A DNA stretch of 30,967 bases from JBGTIS01 sp041745535 (lineage in GTDB: Bacteria; Bacteroidota; Bacteroidia; Cytophagales; Cyclobacteriaceae). How positions within the stretch are numbered: the first letter of the stretch is position 1; each line of letters opens with the position of its first letter. A program made the position numbers and the translations under genes. The notes under the pieces are model-generated. The model saw only the letters and a list, made by a program, of their open reading frames with translations. It did no database searches and was not told the origin of the DNA. The stretch spans positions 1 to 30,967 of the forward strand of contig JBGTIS010000290.1 of NCBI GenBank assembly GCA_041745535.1. Direction: 5' to 3'. This document shows positions 30,206 to 30,967 of the stretch, piece by piece.

Positions 30206-30967
30206 ATGAGAAGCATCTGTATAGTGGTAATTTGTATGGTAGGATGGGTGCAACCTACCTTTTCGCAGGAAAATCAAAAGGATCTTTTCCCGGATGGCAC
30301 AAAAATACCCGGCTGGTTTTCAGATACCACCAAAGTTAAACTGAACGAACTCGGTAAACAATTTCTAATTACCGACTTTGGAGCAGTTCATGATAGTTCG
30401 GTAATCCAAACCAACGTAATTCAACTTACCATAGACGAAGCATCCAAACAAGGTGGCGGGGTTGTGGTGATACCAGAAGGCACTTTTTTAAGCGGCGCTT
30501 TATTTTTCAAACCCAACACCCATTTGTATGTATCAGAAAATGCTGTTTTAAAAGGCTCGGATCACATTGAAGACTATCCTATCATGCCATCCCGAATGGA
30601 AGGCCAAAGTATCGATTACTTCCCGGCATTGGTAAACGCATACGGCGTCAATGGTTTTACTATTTCCGGAAAAGGAATCATCGATGGCAATGGCCTCAAA
30701 TACTGGGAAGCTTTCTGGCAAAGAAGAGAAGAGAACCCTGATTGTACCAACTTGGAAGTTTCCCGACCTCGATTGGTATTTATATGGAATAGCAATAACG
30801 TGCAGGTACAGGATGTGAAACTTCATAATTCCGGCTTTTGGACAAACCATTATTACAAATGCAACAACGTAAAGATCCTCGATGTACATATTTTTTCACC
30901 CCACCAGCCGGTAAAAGCGCCCAGTACAGATGCTATAGATTTAGATGCCTGTTCCAATGTACTGATA
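30206..30967 (+). CDS. Secreted GH28 polygalacturonase (3' end outside window)
   Basis: The frame runs from the ATG at 30206 to the window end, 254 codons, with the C-terminus missing. A signal peptide (MRSICIVVICMVGWVQPTFS, then QE) is followed by FLITDFGAVHDSSVIQTNVI, the typical opening of bacterial GH28 proteins. GGGVVVIPEGTFLSGALFF and NGFTISGKGIIDGNGLKYWE are the first beta-helix coils. VFIWNSNNVQVQDVKLHNSG leads on to STDAIDLDACSNVLI, matching the family motif NTDGIDxD that carries the catalytic aspartates. The enzyme should cleave galacturonic-acid linkages in pectin-like glycans in the periplasm or outside the cell. It lies downstream of the NIF3-like gene on the same strand. Confidence 0.92.
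   Translation, partial: MRSICIVVICMVGWVQPTFSQENQKDLFPDGTKIPGWFSDTTKVKLNELGKQFLITDFGAVHDSSVIQTNVIQLTIDEASKQGGGVVVIPEGTFLSGALFFKPNTHLYVSENAVLKGSDHIEDYPIMPSRMEGQSIDYFPALVNAYGVNGFTISGKGIIDGNGLKYWEAFWQRREENPDCTNLEVSRPRLVFIWNSNNVQVQDVKLHNSGFWTNHYYKCNNVKILDVHIFSPHQPVKAPSTDAIDLDACSNVLI

Noticed and set aside
14215..30967. Polysaccharide utilisation locus
   Set aside because: Sulfatase, GH-A, beta-helix and GH28 genes are scattered over 16 kb with unrelated genes between, and no SusC/SusD pair is present.

Overview
The window reads as a chromosomal segment of a Bacteroidota bacterium, most likely a Cytophagales/Chitinophagales-type soil or aquatic organism. Supporting signs are several promoters of the Bacteroidota type (TTTG or TTG, about 20 bp, then TAnnTTTG), few Shine-Dalgarno sites, three FtsX/MacB-type permeases of about 800 aa with duplicated halves, ECF sigma factors, and secreted sulfatase, GH28 and beta-helix proteins. 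The genus cannot be fixed from the sequence.

Layout. 1-668: 5' part of a secreted coiled-coil protein (minus). 910-2479: tight plus-strand operon of an ECF sigma factor, a 61-aa protein and an MscS-like channel. 2516-7285: two abutting ABC permease genes (minus). 7486-7771: remnant of a hicBA toxin-antitoxin module, fused by deletion, with its promoter still visible. 7910-9724: secreted metallo-beta-lactamase-fold protein and a VOC protein (minus). 9875-10309: array of 21-bp palindromic units, interrupted by a 179-bp element with 12-bp terminal inverted repeats and a TTAA target duplication. 10451-12889: third ABC permease (minus). 13272-13973: unknown protein with a good terminator. 14215-15972: sulfatase. 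16027-18531: orphan four-PAS histidine kinase (minus). 19060-20271: lipoprotein subtilase. 20441-21795: ECF sigma factor plus SRPBCC protein. 21852-22229: small membrane protein (minus). 22509-23972: GH-A clan glycosidase-like secreted protein behind a clear promoter. 24120-24491: unknown.

24492-27300 is an AT-rich accessory patch. It holds a truncated IS4/Tn5-type transposase, a DUF2281/PIN (vapBC-like) pair, an unknown gene, a higBA pair with promoter and a candidate operator, and another unknown gene. Its genes all point one way, and its spacers resemble integron attC sites. 27293-29215 is a short beta-helix secreted protein gene flanked on both sides by palindromes that share a constant loop (GTGTCCCCAC). 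The window ends with a Tat-exported NIF3-like protein and the 5' part of a GH28 polygalacturonase.

The sulfatase, GH-A protein, beta-helix protein and GH28 enzyme point to polysaccharide turnover, but no SusC/SusD pair is present, so this is not a classical PUL. The most unusual parts are the short palindromic elements: the 21-bp array with its nested TTAA-flanked insertion, the constant-loop hairpins, and the cassette-like toxin-antitoxin patch.
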